Shown here piece after piece: positions 24,639 to 34,853 of a DNA stretch of 64,000 bases (position 1 is the first letter of the stretch; every line of letters begins with the position of its first letter). The DNA lies in the NCBI GenBank assembly GCA_027459785.1, contig DAIDGU010000016.1:1-64000 (forward strand), in the 5' to 3' direction. This DNA is from Ktedonobacteria bacterium (GTDB lineage Bacteria > Chloroflexota > Ktedonobacteria > Ktedonobacterales > JACDGC01). The position numbers were made by a program, and so were the translations under genes. A model generated the notes under the pieces. That model saw nothing but the letters and a program-made list of their open reading frames with translations, did not search any database and was not told the DNA's origin.

Positions 24639-27485
24639 ATGCGGCTTGGTTTTTATTGGGCGTACGCCACGCGGTCGTTGGTGCGCGGCGGGCAGCGCAC
24701 GGTGCTGGCGACGTTTTGCATCGCCGTCGGCGTGCTGGCGATTGTGGCGCTGCAACTCGTCGGCCTCAGCATCAATGCCGCGCTCACCAGCAATATCGTG
24801 GCGGCCAATGGCGGCGACCTGCGTGTCGATTCGATCCTGGTGCCGTTCCATCAGAGCGACCTGGCGATCTTCGATCACTACCAGCAGACGGGGCGCATCA
24901 CCGCATATGCCACCACGTATGAGACGCCGTCGCTGATCACGCAACCGGATGGGCGCGTGGTGCCGTTCGACCTCGTCGTCGCCTCACCGAATTTCCCTCT
25001 CGCCGGCCAGGCGGACTTCACCGCGCCGGCGCGCGACTTGCGCGTGCAAGCCGTCGTGACCGGCGATCAGGTGGCGATGAACGATTATGTAGCCCAGCAA
25101 TTGGGCGCGCAGATCGGCGACGCGTTCGTGATCAAGACCGGCGACGGGCAGGTCGTCAGCGTCACGCTGGCGGCGATCTTTCAGGATGGCGGCGCGTTCC
25201 ACGGGCCGCAGGTGATCATCAGCCGCACGGCGCTGGCAACGCTACCGGTGGCGGGTGGCAGCGTGCCACCGGCGCAATACACCACCATCATGCTCACCGC
25301 GCCCACGGCGAACCTGAACGCGCTGCGCGACGCGCTACGGCAACGTTTCCCCACGGCCACCGTCGTCACCGCGCAGGACGAACTGAACCTGCGCCAGCAC
25401 GATGTCCAGTCGATCCAGTTATTCTTGCGCATCGTCGGCTTGCTGGCGCTCTTCATCGGCGGCGTGGGCATCATCAATACGATGCAGGTCGTGCTGCGCC
25501 GTCGCCGCACGGAGATCGCCATGCTCAAAACGATGGGCTATCTGCAACGCGATCTTTACCGCCTCTTTGGGTTGGAAGCTGCGCTGCTGGGCGCGCTGGG
25601 CAGCGTCATCGGCACCGGCCTGGGCATCGGCGCGGCGTATGCCGTGCGCGCCTTCGTGGCGCAAGCCTTCTTCCTGCACCTCAGCATCCCGCTCGATTCA
25701 GTGACGCTGGCGGCAGCGCCGGTCGTCGGCATCGTCACCGCGCTGATCTTCGGCCTGTTGCCCATCGCCCAGGCCAGCCGCGTGCGGCCCATCGCCGTGC
25801 TGCGCGAGGACAGCGGCGCGGGAACGGCGTGGCCCGTCACGGGCGGGCTGCTGGTGCTGCTCTCGCTGCTCTTCGTGGCGCTGGCGGGCGCGATCCTGGG
25901 CGATCTGCGCACGGCGGCGCTCGTCGTCTATGCCGGCGTCGGCGTGATCGCCCTGCTGGCGCTGGCCTTCGGCGCGCTGGTCGCGCTCATCGCGCGCCTG
26001 CCGGTCTATGAGCGCCCGCGCTGGCGCATGCTCGTCTGGCTCGGCCCCGCGCTGCTGGCGAGCGCACTCACCACCGCCGCGCTGGTGCTGGTGGCACGGC
26101 AGATCACCGGCATCGACGTGCTGGCGCTGGCCGGCACGATCCCGAACGGTGTGAAGCTGCAACTGGGGGCGGCGGGCGCGCTGCTGGCGCTGGCGGGCGG
26201 CGCATTCGTCTTCCTGCTGGCGACCCTGGCCGATAGCCTCGTGATGTTCGCCGGGCGCGGTGCGAAAACCGCCGTGATGCTGGCGTTTCGCAACATGGGC
26301 CGCCAGCGCGCCCGGACCACGACCACGCTCACCGTGCTGTTCGTCGGCGTCTTCGCCATGGGCCTGATCCTGGTGTTGGGGCGCGGCATCGAAGACACGA
26401 TCAACACGACCATCGATACCCTTTTCGCGCACAACGTCTTCGTGGTGGTGCCGCCGGGCCAGCAAGCGCAGGTGCGCGCCGCGCTAGTGGGTGCGCCAGG
26501 GGTGGACGCCAGCCGCACAGTCGTGGCCACGGTCGCGCGCGTGCAGCCGGTCGCGCTCGGCGGGCGCTCGCTGGCGGATGTGCTGGCCCAGGCCGGCGGC
26601 AGCGGCACCAGCGACAAAGGCATCGCCCAGCGCGAGACGTTGTTATTGACGCTGAGCATCGCCGAAGGCTTTCACGTTGGCAGCGCCAATCCCGCCGATA
26701 TTCCGGCGGTCAGCATCGACGTGGGGCGCAATTTGCAACCAACCGATGCTGGTACGAACAACGTCGTGGTCAACGATCTGCTACGCGCGGCACCGGCGTC
26801 CTTGCACCTGGGCGCTACCATCGTCGAGCAGAATCCCCTGAGTGATACGCAGCGCACACTGACCATCGTCGGCTTCTTCAATCGCGCCCGCACGACGGAT
26901 CTCATTCCCGGCGAGATCTTGGGTGACGCCAGCGCCATCGCGCCGCTGGGTGGCAGCCAGGCCCGCGATCTGTTCCTGCTGAAAGCCGATCCCAACCAGA
27001 TCCCCGCGCTCCGGCAAGATCTCAACCGGCAACTGCCGTCGGCCCAGGTCGTCAGCATCACCGATTTCAACCAGATCATCGATCGCATCCTGAATAACCT
27101 GATCGTGATGCTGACCGCCATCGCGTCCCTGGCGCTGCTGGCCGGACTGATCATCATCGCCAACACCGTCGCCCTGGCGATGGTCGAGCGCCGCCGCGAG
27201 ATCGGCATCCTGAAATCCGTCGGCCACACCAGCCGTTCGGTGCTGGCGATGGTACTGATCGAAAACGGCCTGGTCGGCGTGCTGGGATCGCTGGTGGCGC
27301 TGCTGCTGGTGCTGGGCGTGGTGACGGCGCTCAGCCTCTTCCTCTTCAAGGTCACGATCCTCATCAATCCCGCGCTGGTCGGCGGGATCATCGGCCTGAC
27401 GGTGCTGGTGACGGTCGGCATCGCCGCGCTCGTCGCCTGGTCCGCCACCCGCGTGCGCCCGCTGGATGTGCTGCGCTACGAGTGA
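24639..27485 (+). CDS. MacB/FtsX-type ABC transporter permease
   Basis: A 948-residue protein with two FtsX-like permease units, each with three C-terminal helices, the layout of the large exporter permeases of the LolCE/MacB/FtsX superfamily. A first helix at about 20-45 is followed by a MacB-like periplasmic domain (about 48-245), helices at about 255-385, several further helices (about 400-540), a second extracytoplasmic domain (about 575-805) and final helices (about 825-940). The motif RRRRTEIAMLKTMGYLQRDL near 290 matches the family's EIgilkAlG box, and RREIGILKSVGHTSRSV near 855 is the second copy. No ATP-binding partner is adjacent, so the ATPase must be encoded elsewhere. Substrate unknown. 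Confidence 0.9.
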   Translation: MRLGFYWAYATRSLVRGGQRTVLATFCIAVGVLAIVALQLVGLSINAALTSNIVAANGGDLRVDSILVPFHQSDLAIFDHYQQTGRITAYATTYETPSLITQPDGRVVPFDLVVASPNFPLAGQADFTAPARDLRVQAVVTGDQVAMNDYVAQQLGAQIGDAFVIKTGDGQVVSVTLAAIFQDGGAFHGPQVIISRTALATLPVAGGSVPPAQYTTIMLTAPTANLNALRDALRQRFPTATVVTAQDELNLRQHDVQSIQLFLRIVGLLALFIGGVGIINTMQVVLRRRRTEIAMLKTMGYLQRDLYRLFGLEAALLGALGSVIGTGLGIGAAYAVRAFVAQAFFLHLSIPLDSVTLAAAPVVGIVTALIFGLLPIAQASRVRPIAVLREDSGAGTAWPVTGGLLVLLSLLFVALAGAILGDLRTAALVVYAGVGVIALLALAFGALVALIARLPVYERPRWRMLVWLGPALLASALTTAALVLVARQITGIDVLALAGTIPNGVKLQLGAAGALLALAGGAFVFLLATLADSLVMFAGRGAKTAVMLAFRNMGRQRARTTTTLTVLFVGVFAMGLILVLGRGIEDTINTTIDTLFAHNVFVVVPPGQQAQVRAALVGAPGVDASRTVVATVARVQPVALGGRSLADVLAQAGGSGTSDKGIAQRETLLLTLSIAEGFHVGSANPADIPAVSIDVGRNLQPTDAGTNNVVVNDLLRAAPASLHLGATIVEQNPLSDTQRTLTIVGFFNRARTTDLIPGEILGDASAIAPLGGSQARDLFLLKADPNQIPALRQDLNRQLPSAQVVSITDFNQIIDRILNNLIVMLTAIASLALLAGLIIIANTVALAMVERRREIGILKSVGHTSRSVLAMVLIENGLVGVLGSLVALLLVLGVVTALSLFLFKVTILINPALVGGIIGLTVLVTVGIAALVAWSATRVRPLDVLRYE

Positions 27486-27491
27486 TACATC

Positions 27492-27555
27492 CGTTGCGGG
27501 CAAAGACGGCGGTCAGCGGGGCCGGACAGACAAGAATGTCCGTCCTCCGGTATCT
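27492..27555. repeat. Interspersed repeat, family A
   Basis: Runs as GTTGCGGGCAAAGACGGCGG, then TCAGCGGGGCCGGACAGACA, AGAATGTCCGTCCTCCGGTA. The palindromic core is GGACAGACA-AGAA-TGTCCGTCC. It lies five bases after the permease stop, so it could form the 3' end of that transcript. Confidence 0.8.
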
Positions 27556-27587
27556 CTCTGGCAGTGCAATTTGCTTTAACAGCGACC

Positions 27588-27617
27588 TTGGGGGAGCCGC
27601 GCGCCATGCGCTATAAT
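27588..27617 (+). promoter_or_regulatory. Candidate promoter of the molybdopterin oxidoreductase gene
   Basis: TTGGGG (27588-27593), an 18-base spacer and a perfect TATAAT (27612-27617), 80 bases before the chosen start. The -35 is weak; the -10 is consensus. Confidence 0.45.
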
Positions 27618-27697
27618 CCTAGTATGTAACGCTTGCACTGTTTAGTAAGACGGTACACCGGCACAAAGTTTCTGCCGTGAAAGGATACCCTGTCCCT

Positions 27698-28315
27698 ATG
27701 GATCTTTCTCGTTTGTTCAAAAAAGCGCCCACCGGCCCGGCTGAACTGCGCGCCGATGGCAAAGTGCGCCTGCCGCCCGGCCAATATCTCACCAAGAAGT
27801 GGCCGGTGCTGAGCTACGAAAGTACGCCGCGCTTCGATCCCGCGACCTATCGCTTCCGCGTGTGGGGGACGGTCGAAAATCCCTTCGAGTTATCATGGGA
27901 CGAATTGCAGGCGCTGCCGCGCACGACCCTCACGGCGGATTTCCATTGCGTGACGACCTGGAGCCGCTACGACAACGCTTGGGAGGGCGTGGCGATCCGC
28001 GACATCATCGCACGGGCCAAGCCGACCGATGCGACCCAGTATGTCGTCGCGCACTCCTGGACGGGCTACACCACGAATATGCCTTATGCCGACTTCAACG
28101 ATGACGATGTGATGGTCGTCTTCAACCACGACGGCCAGCCAATTGAACCTGACCACGGCGGTCCCGTGCGCCTCATCGTCCCCAAGCTGTATGCCTATAA
28201 AAGCGCCAAGTGGCTCAACGGCCTGGAATTCCTCAGCGCCGACCACCCCGGCTTCTGGGAAGTGCGCGGCTACCACAACCACGCCGATCCCTGGCTGGAA
28301 GAACGCTACTGGTGA
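27698..28315 (+). CDS. Sulfite oxidase-like (SUOX/YedY fold) molybdopterin oxidoreductase
   Basis: A 205-residue single-domain oxidoreductase of the sulfite-oxidase molybdopterin family. The conserved cysteine that ligates molybdenum is C84 in ADFHCVTTWSRYDN, followed by WEGVAIRDI, the usual YedY-type sequence. C-terminal HGGPVRLIVPKLYAYKSAKW also fits. It lacks a twin-arginine signal and dimerisation domain, so it is probably cytoplasmic and short, as in many Chloroflexota and actinobacterial homologs. The ATG at 27698 is preferred, with AAAGGA upstream; the frame also opens at the GTG at 27677. Physiological substrate unknown. A terminator-like hairpin follows at 28328. Confidence 0.9.
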   Translation: MDLSRLFKKAPTGPAELRADGKVRLPPGQYLTKKWPVLSYESTPRFDPATYRFRVWGTVENPFELSWDELQALPRTTLTADFHCVTTWSRYDNAWEGVAIRDIIARAKPTDATQYVVAHSWTGYTTNMPYADFNDDDVMVVFNHDGQPIEPDHGGPVRLIVPKLYAYKSAKWLNGLEFLSADHPGFWEVRGYHNHADPWLEERYW

Positions 28316-28327
28316 CGGCTAAAATCC

Positions 28328-28357
28328 AAGGGGGCGCAAGGTAATTGCGTCCCTTTT
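28328..28357 (+). terminator. Rho-independent terminator-like hairpin
   Basis: AAGGGGGCGCAA, loop GGTAA, TTGCGTCCCTTTT. The stem has 9-11 pairs with one G-T and ends in a short T run. It is 12 bases after the molybdopterin oxidoreductase stop. Confidence 0.65.
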
Positions 28358-28378
28358 CCGGTTGATGAGGCGAGAAAA

Positions 28379-28933
28379 ATGCCGTTTGTCGTTGCCAATC
28401 GTCGTCTGGCTTCCACAACCATTACCGCCCGCTATGGTGCTGATGCCGTCATCTGTGATGTGACCTCACGTGGCCCGGCTCAGTGGGTGCGATTTAGCCC
28501 GTTCTATCCGCATGGCGATATCCCTGTCCCTTTCTCGCCCGGCATCACCAGCATGTCTGTTGAGGGAATCTGGCAAGGGTTAAAGATATTTGCAAACGCG
28601 GATGTCGATGCCACCAAATTCGCAGTCACGACCATGCATGGCATCAAGCGATCCGTGAAAAAGCTGGGTGAGGTGTTGGGCCACCGCCGCGGCGTGCAGG
28701 GATCAAGCTTACTAGGGTATGCCGAGGCTCGCCGCGAAATCTATCTACCAGCCTATCGGTGGGTGCTGGACTACTGTCTTCAGCATGAACTTGCCGAATT
28801 GCGTGATTTGGGAACACGCTGGCAGGTGGTGTTTCTTGACTATGAGACGAATACCGATATCGCCGATCTCACGCGCCCTCTCGCGCATGCGGCGCTGATC
28901 GTCCGCTATCTCCAAAATGAGTGGCCTGCGTGA
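28379..28933 (+). CDS. Hypothetical protein
   Basis: A 184-residue protein I do not recognise. The first half reads like a beta-rich domain (MPFVVANRRLASTTITARYG, then DVTSRGPAQWVRFSPFYPHG near 27-46). The second half is helical, with GHRRGVQGSSLLGYAEARRE near 101-120 and a YLPAYRWVLDYCLQHEL helix. No signal peptide. The pattern SPFYPHGDIPVPFSPG followed by an S-x-E-G-I-W-Q-G-L-K helix suggests a conserved family of short bacterial proteins. It lies just after a terminator and is transcribed on the same strand as the neighbours. Confidence 0.6.
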   Translation: MPFVVANRRLASTTITARYGADAVICDVTSRGPAQWVRFSPFYPHGDIPVPFSPGITSMSVEGIWQGLKIFANADVDATKFAVTTMHGIKRSVKKLGEVLGHRRGVQGSSLLGYAEARREIYLPAYRWVLDYCLQHELAELRDLGTRWQVVFLDYETNTDIADLTRPLAHAALIVRYLQNEWPA

Positions 28934-29032
28934 TGCAGAGTGATGATGCTTGGCCAAATAGAATCTTCTTTTATCTTCGGCATCTGGTTCTTTCGGCCAC
29001 AACCATCTTCCCGCACGTGATATCCTACCAAT

Positions 29033-29257
29033 ATGAACATGGATATCATCAAAGAGATGCCCGTTTATCAACAGTGGGTAGCAGAAGCATTGCGGGACGC
29101 CGTTCGACTTGCTTTAGAAGGGCGGTTCACAACGCTCGATCAATCCATATTAGGTGCGCTGGCGCAGGCGAAAATAGAGACCTTGCGTGATATTCTGGCG
29201 CACATTGGTACCGATTCGCTCGATCAAGTGCGGGGGCGGCTGGGTGTCGCACCGTAA
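29033..29257 (+). CDS. Small helical protein resembling a DUF4351-type C-terminal module
   Basis: A 74-residue helical protein. The sequence ALRDAVRLALEGRFTTLDQS, then LAQAKIETLRDILAHIGTDS, resembles the DUF4351-type C-terminal helices found at the end of Rpn-family (PD-(D/E)XK) nucleases in cyanobacteria and Chloroflexota. The nuclease part is absent upstream, where a 99-base gap follows the previous gene, so this looks like a detached or residual piece. The ATG at 29033 has no strong ribosome binding site. The D-Ala-D-Ala ligase starts 33 bases later. Confidence 0.5.
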   Translation: MNMDIIKEMPVYQQWVAEALRDAVRLALEGRFTTLDQSILGALAQAKIETLRDILAHIGTDSLDQVRGRLGVAP

Positions 29258-29289
29258 GCGAAGCAAGTGTTATGCGAGGGGGAGCAAGC

Positions 29290-30423
29290 ATGATGGAGCG
29301 CAAGCTGCGGATCGGCATCGTCTTCGGCGGGCGGTCGGGCGAACACGAGGTATCGGTGGCGTCGGCGCGGTCGATCATGGCGGCCATCGACCAAAACCGC
29401 TACGAGGTGGTACCAATCGCCATCGCGCGGTCGGGGCAATGGTTGGCGGGCGTGGCACCCCAGGCGCTGGCCGCGCCCAGCGAGGCACAGACGGCAGCCG
29501 GTGCGGACCCGCTCCCGCCGGTGTCCGCTGGCGTGGATGGCGAGGTCGCCGGCTTCGCGCGGCTGCCGCAGGTGCAAGCTGGCGGCGGAGCAGGGCTGGG
29601 CGCGATTGATGTGATCTTCCCCGTGCTGCACGGCACCTATGGCGAGGATGGCGCACTGCAAGGCATGTTGGAGATGGCCGGCCTGCCCTATGTCGGCTGC
29701 GGCGTGCTAGGGTCCGCGCTGGGGATGGACAAAGAGAAGGCCAAGCTGATCTTCCAGGCGGCGGGGTTGCCCACGGTGCCAGGCGTCACCGTCTTCCGCG
29801 CCGAAGTGGAACGTGACCTGTCTACCGCTGTCGCGCGGATCGCCGAACGCTTCGGCTATCCCGTTTTCGTCAAGCCGGCGAACCTGGGGTCCAGCGTGGG
29901 CGTGAGCAAAGCGCACGACGCGGGCGAACTGGGCGCGGCGCTGGCGCTGGCAGCGCGCTATGACCGCAAGATCGTGGTGGAACAGGCTATCGACTGCCGC
30001 GAGGTGGAATGCGCCGTGTTGGGCAACGACGATCCCCAGGCGTCGGTCGTCGGCGAGATCGTCCCCAGCAAGGAGTTTTACGACTACGAGGCGAAATATC
30101 TGGATGGCGCGTCGCGGCTCTTCATCCCCGCGCCGATCCCAGAGGCGACCGCCGAGGCGATCCGCCAGATGGCCGTCACCGCCTTCCGCGCGCTGGATCT
30201 CAGCGGCCTGGCACGCGTCGATTTCTTCCTGGATCGCACCACGGGCCAGGTGTATCTCAACGAGGTCAACACGCTGCCCGGCTTCACGGAGATTAGCATG
30301 TATCCCAAGCTGTGGGAGGCGTCGGGGCTGCCCTATCCGCAACTCATCAGCCGGCTGATCGATCTGGCCATCGAACGCCACACCGACCGCCAGCGCAACG
30401 AAACGGGGCTGCATGGGATTTAG
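29290..30423 (+). CDS. ddl: D-alanine--D-alanine ligase
   Basis: ATP-grasp enzyme of 377 residues that makes D-Ala-D-Ala for peptidoglycan. Motifs: GIVFGGRSGEHEVSVASA near the N-terminus, HGTYGEDGALQGMLEMAGLP near 114-133, the ATP-binding FVKPANLGSSVGVSKAHD near 190-207, and VYLNEVNTLPGFTEISMYPK near 321-340, where the Glu and Asn that bind magnesium lie. The specificity loop reads EFYDYEAKYLDGA, giving no sign of D-Ala-D-Lac activity. The start is the ATG at 29290 with GGGGGAG five bases before it. No cell-wall operon partner is adjacent; an L,D-transpeptidase is at 39.1 kb. Confidence 0.95.
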   Translation: MMERKLRIGIVFGGRSGEHEVSVASARSIMAAIDQNRYEVVPIAIARSGQWLAGVAPQALAAPSEAQTAAGADPLPPVSAGVDGEVAGFARLPQVQAGGGAGLGAIDVIFPVLHGTYGEDGALQGMLEMAGLPYVGCGVLGSALGMDKEKAKLIFQAAGLPTVPGVTVFRAEVERDLSTAVARIAERFGYPVFVKPANLGSSVGVSKAHDAGELGAALALAARYDRKIVVEQAIDCREVECAVLGNDDPQASVVGEIVPSKEFYDYEAKYLDGASRLFIPAPIPEATAEAIRQMAVTAFRALDLSGLARVDFFLDRTTGQVYLNEVNTLPGFTEISMYPKLWEASGLPYPQLISRLIDLAIERHTDRQRNETGLHGI

Positions 30424-30547
30424 CTGTCATCGTCCCAGGCCAGGTACGCGCGGGTGAGGGACGGTGGGGTGTGTTGTACCGCAGGCCGCGTCAGTCACTC
30501 CTTTAATGCTAAAAACGCCAGTTCGCGTCGAAAGGTGAAAACATAGC

Positions 30548-30634
30548 GATTGCGGGAACAGACGGTGGTCAGCGGGGCCGGACAGACAGGAATGGCTATC
30601 CTCCGGTACCCATCCTGATCACCCGCAAAGCGTA

Positions 30635-30636
<2 letters not shown>
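30548..30636. repeat. Interspersed repeat, family A, full length
   Basis: Left part ATTGCGGGAACAGACGGTGG, core GGACAGACAGGAATGGCTATCC, right part CTCCGGTACCCAT..GATCACCCGCAAAGCG. The ends carry reversed copies of GCGGG.../...CCCGC, so the whole element is a longer imperfect palindrome. Its last bases touch the ABC transporter stop codon at 30635. Confidence 0.85.
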
Positions 30637-32533
<1,897 letters not shown>

Positions 32534-32923
32534 CGTCGTTGTACCTCGATGCCATGCATGAATGCTCGCCCGAACACTAGCCAGATCCCAGCCGTTATCG
32601 GTGTCCCGTCCCTAGTGTAGCAGGAAAACGGAGCGGAAAACAAGGTTTTCGATATATCTTTCCGGGAGCTACTGCGAACGCTCATCCATGCCCGGCACCT
32701 ATAGATCGCCCTGTATACTGATAACAGAATGCAGGTCATACAAGACCACCGGGAAGCGCGAGGCAGCATTGTACGGGCGCGGTGCATCGCGCCCGCGTTT
32801 TGATTGTGTCTTTCAGGCCCGGACAGGCAGGAATGCTTGTCCTCCAAGAAGCACGATGATTCCTGAGGCGGCTAAAAAGATGACCCATTGCGGACGGCAG
32901 ACGCAAGGAAGGCGGCAAGCACC
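32534..32923. other. Divergent intergenic region with families D and A
   Basis: A 390-base gap between the ABC transporter and the CpaF-like gene. It carries a family D palindrome (GGGCGCGGTGCATCGCGCCC at 32775-32794) and a family A core variant (GGACAGGCAGGAATGCTTGTCC at 32820-32841). No gene seen. Promoters for both genes must lie here; I cannot assign them. Confidence 0.6.
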
Positions 32924-34696
32924 ATGCCAGAGCAGGATGCGCAAGATCACCGGGCGCTGCGCGCAGCACGCGCGCAGCCGGCGCACGCGCCGGAGGGCGG
33001 CGCGACGGATGCCAGCCAGGTGACGAATAACCCGACGATTCGTTTAGGGCAGCACGATGAGGGCGATGCGTGGCTGCACGATCCGGCGGCGGATACGCTG
33101 GATGGCTCGTACCCCAGTCACCCTCTGCGGGCTGCGACAGAAGATCTCTGGGCGCTCAGTTCCACGCACGGCACCTGGCATAGCACGCCAGGCGAGGGAC
33201 AGAGCGACTTTTTGGTGCTGGAACCGCACATCAGCGCCTTCACCGGCGGCGATGCCACCACGACACCAGGGCGCGCACAGGGTGGTACGGTTATCCCGCT
33301 CGCCGCCAGCACGCTCGCTGCCAGTATCCCGCTCGTCGCGCCGTCAGCCAGCGCGCCGCCGGCCTCGTCGTCGGCGGGCAGCAGTTGGTCGGCACGTACC
33401 AACCTACCGTATGACGATCCGTTGCGCCGGCTGAGTCTGGAGATTCAGACGGCCATCGAACAACACCTGGTTCAGCAGGGCGAGGCCTTGCCACTGGAAC
33501 GCACGCCGGAACGCGCCGACCTGATCCGCCGCCTGACGCTGAATTACCTGCGCCACGACCGCGCCGCCGCCGAGACGATCCCCGATGCCACCGAGGCCGA
33601 GCGGCTGATCGCCGCCGTCAGCGACGAAGTGTTGGGCTATGGCCCGCTCGATCCGCTGCTGCGCGACGACAGTGTGAGCGAGATCATGGTGACGGGCGCG
33701 CAGATGACCTATGTGGAGCAAGGGGGCCGGCTGCACGAGGTGCCGGTGCATTTCGCCGACGACGCGCACGTGCTGCGCATCATCCACAAGTTGCTCGCGC
33801 CGCTGGGCCTGGTGGTCACGCCGGCAAGCCCCATCGCGCAAGGACGCCTGGCCGACGGTTCGCGCATCACGGTGGTCATCCCGCCCTCATCCATCTCTGG
33901 TCCATCATTGACCATCCGCCGCGCCGTGCGCCGCGCCTTCACGCTGGAACAACTGGTGCGGCTCGACGCCCTCTCGTTGCACATGGCGGACTTCCTGCGC
34001 CTCTGCGTGAGCGCACGGCTGAATATCATCATCTGTGGCATCGCCGGTGCAGGCAAGACGACGATCCTGAACGCGCTGGCCAGCAGCATCGACGAGCACG
34101 AGCGCCTGGTGACGATTGAGGAGACGGCGGAATTGCAATTGCACCACCGCCATCTGGTGCGGCTGGAAGCCGCCTCGCCGCACCAGCGCGGCGGCGCGCT
34201 GCGCAAACACGATCTGCTGGCGCACGCGCTGCACCTGCTGCCGGAACGCATCATCCTGGGCGAATGCACGGGCGGCGAGGCGCTGACCATCATCCAGGCG
34301 ATGAATACGGGCTGCGATGGCACGCTGGCGACGATGTATGCCAATTCGCCGCGCGACGCGCTGCACCGGCTGGAGGCGCTGTGCCTGGGTGCCGGCCCCT
34401 TGCTCTCATCTCTGGCCGTGCGCCAGCAGATCGCCACTGGCCTCGACCTGATCCTCTTCTGTGCGCGGCTGCGCGACGGCACGCGGCGCGTCATCGGCGT
34501 GACGGATATCAGCGGTATGGAAGGTGACGTGATCGCCGCGCATGATCTCTTCGTTTTCCGCGAGGCCGGGCTGGATATGGCGACCGGGCGCATCCGGGGT
34601 GAGTTCGCCACCACCGGCCAGCGTCCCAGCTTCGCTAGCCGCATCGAAGATGCCCCCGCGCCCGGCTTCGCTCAGCACTACCCACGTGGCGCATGA
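32924..34696 (+). CDS. CpaF/TadA-type secretion ATPase with altered catalytic residues
   Basis: A 590-residue protein: a disordered Ala/Ser/Thr-rich N-terminus (about 1-170), then a CpaF-family ATPase core (about 175-560). Walker A is GIAGAGKTT (about 383-391) and the Walker B region is RIILGECTGGEAL. Several otherwise conserved residues differ from CpaF: GExRGGEA is GECTGGEA, the His box NTGHxGSxxTxHANS is NTGCDGTLATMYANS, and the arginine-containing LETRPPN is LEAASPH. No pilin, TadB/C or prepilin peptidase gene is adjacent. It could be a specialised Tad motor or one losing activity. The start at 32924 follows AAGGAAGGCGG. Confidence 0.88.
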   Translation: MPEQDAQDHRALRAARAQPAHAPEGGATDASQVTNNPTIRLGQHDEGDAWLHDPAADTLDGSYPSHPLRAATEDLWALSSTHGTWHSTPGEGQSDFLVLEPHISAFTGGDATTTPGRAQGGTVIPLAASTLAASIPLVAPSASAPPASSSAGSSWSARTNLPYDDPLRRLSLEIQTAIEQHLVQQGEALPLERTPERADLIRRLTLNYLRHDRAAAETIPDATEAERLIAAVSDEVLGYGPLDPLLRDDSVSEIMVTGAQMTYVEQGGRLHEVPVHFADDAHVLRIIHKLLAPLGLVVTPASPIAQGRLADGSRITVVIPPSSISGPSLTIRRAVRRAFTLEQLVRLDALSLHMADFLRLCVSARLNIIICGIAGAGKTTILNALASSIDEHERLVTIEETAELQLHHRHLVRLEAASPHQRGGALRKHDLLAHALHLLPERIILGECTGGEALTIIQAMNTGCDGTLATMYANSPRDALHRLEALCLGAGPLLSSLAVRQQIATGLDLILFCARLRDGTRRVIGVTDISGMEGDVIAAHDLFVFREAGLDMATGRIRGEFATTGQRPSFASRIEDAPAPGFAQHYPRGA

Positions 34697-34732
34697 TCAA
34701 TGTGTCAGGTGATCAATCCTTGGCAGAAGGTT

Positions 34733-34848
34733 TCATACTCTTTGCGGATAATCACCGGAGGACAGCCATTCCTGTCGGTCACGCTTCCCCGGAGGACAGC
34801 CATTCCTGTCTGTCTGGTCTTAATGACCACAGTTTTTACCCGAAAGGA
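34733..34848. repeat. Family A repeat with doubled core
   Basis: Two cores in a row (CGGAGGACAGCCATTCCTGT at 34761-34780 and again at 34791-34810), about 30 bases apart, in the opposite orientation to 30548. The right end (ACCACAGTTTTTACCCGAAA) matches the end of the copy at 61792-61870. It lies between convergent CpaF and purB genes. Confidence 0.85.
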
Positions 34849-34853
34849 GCGCT

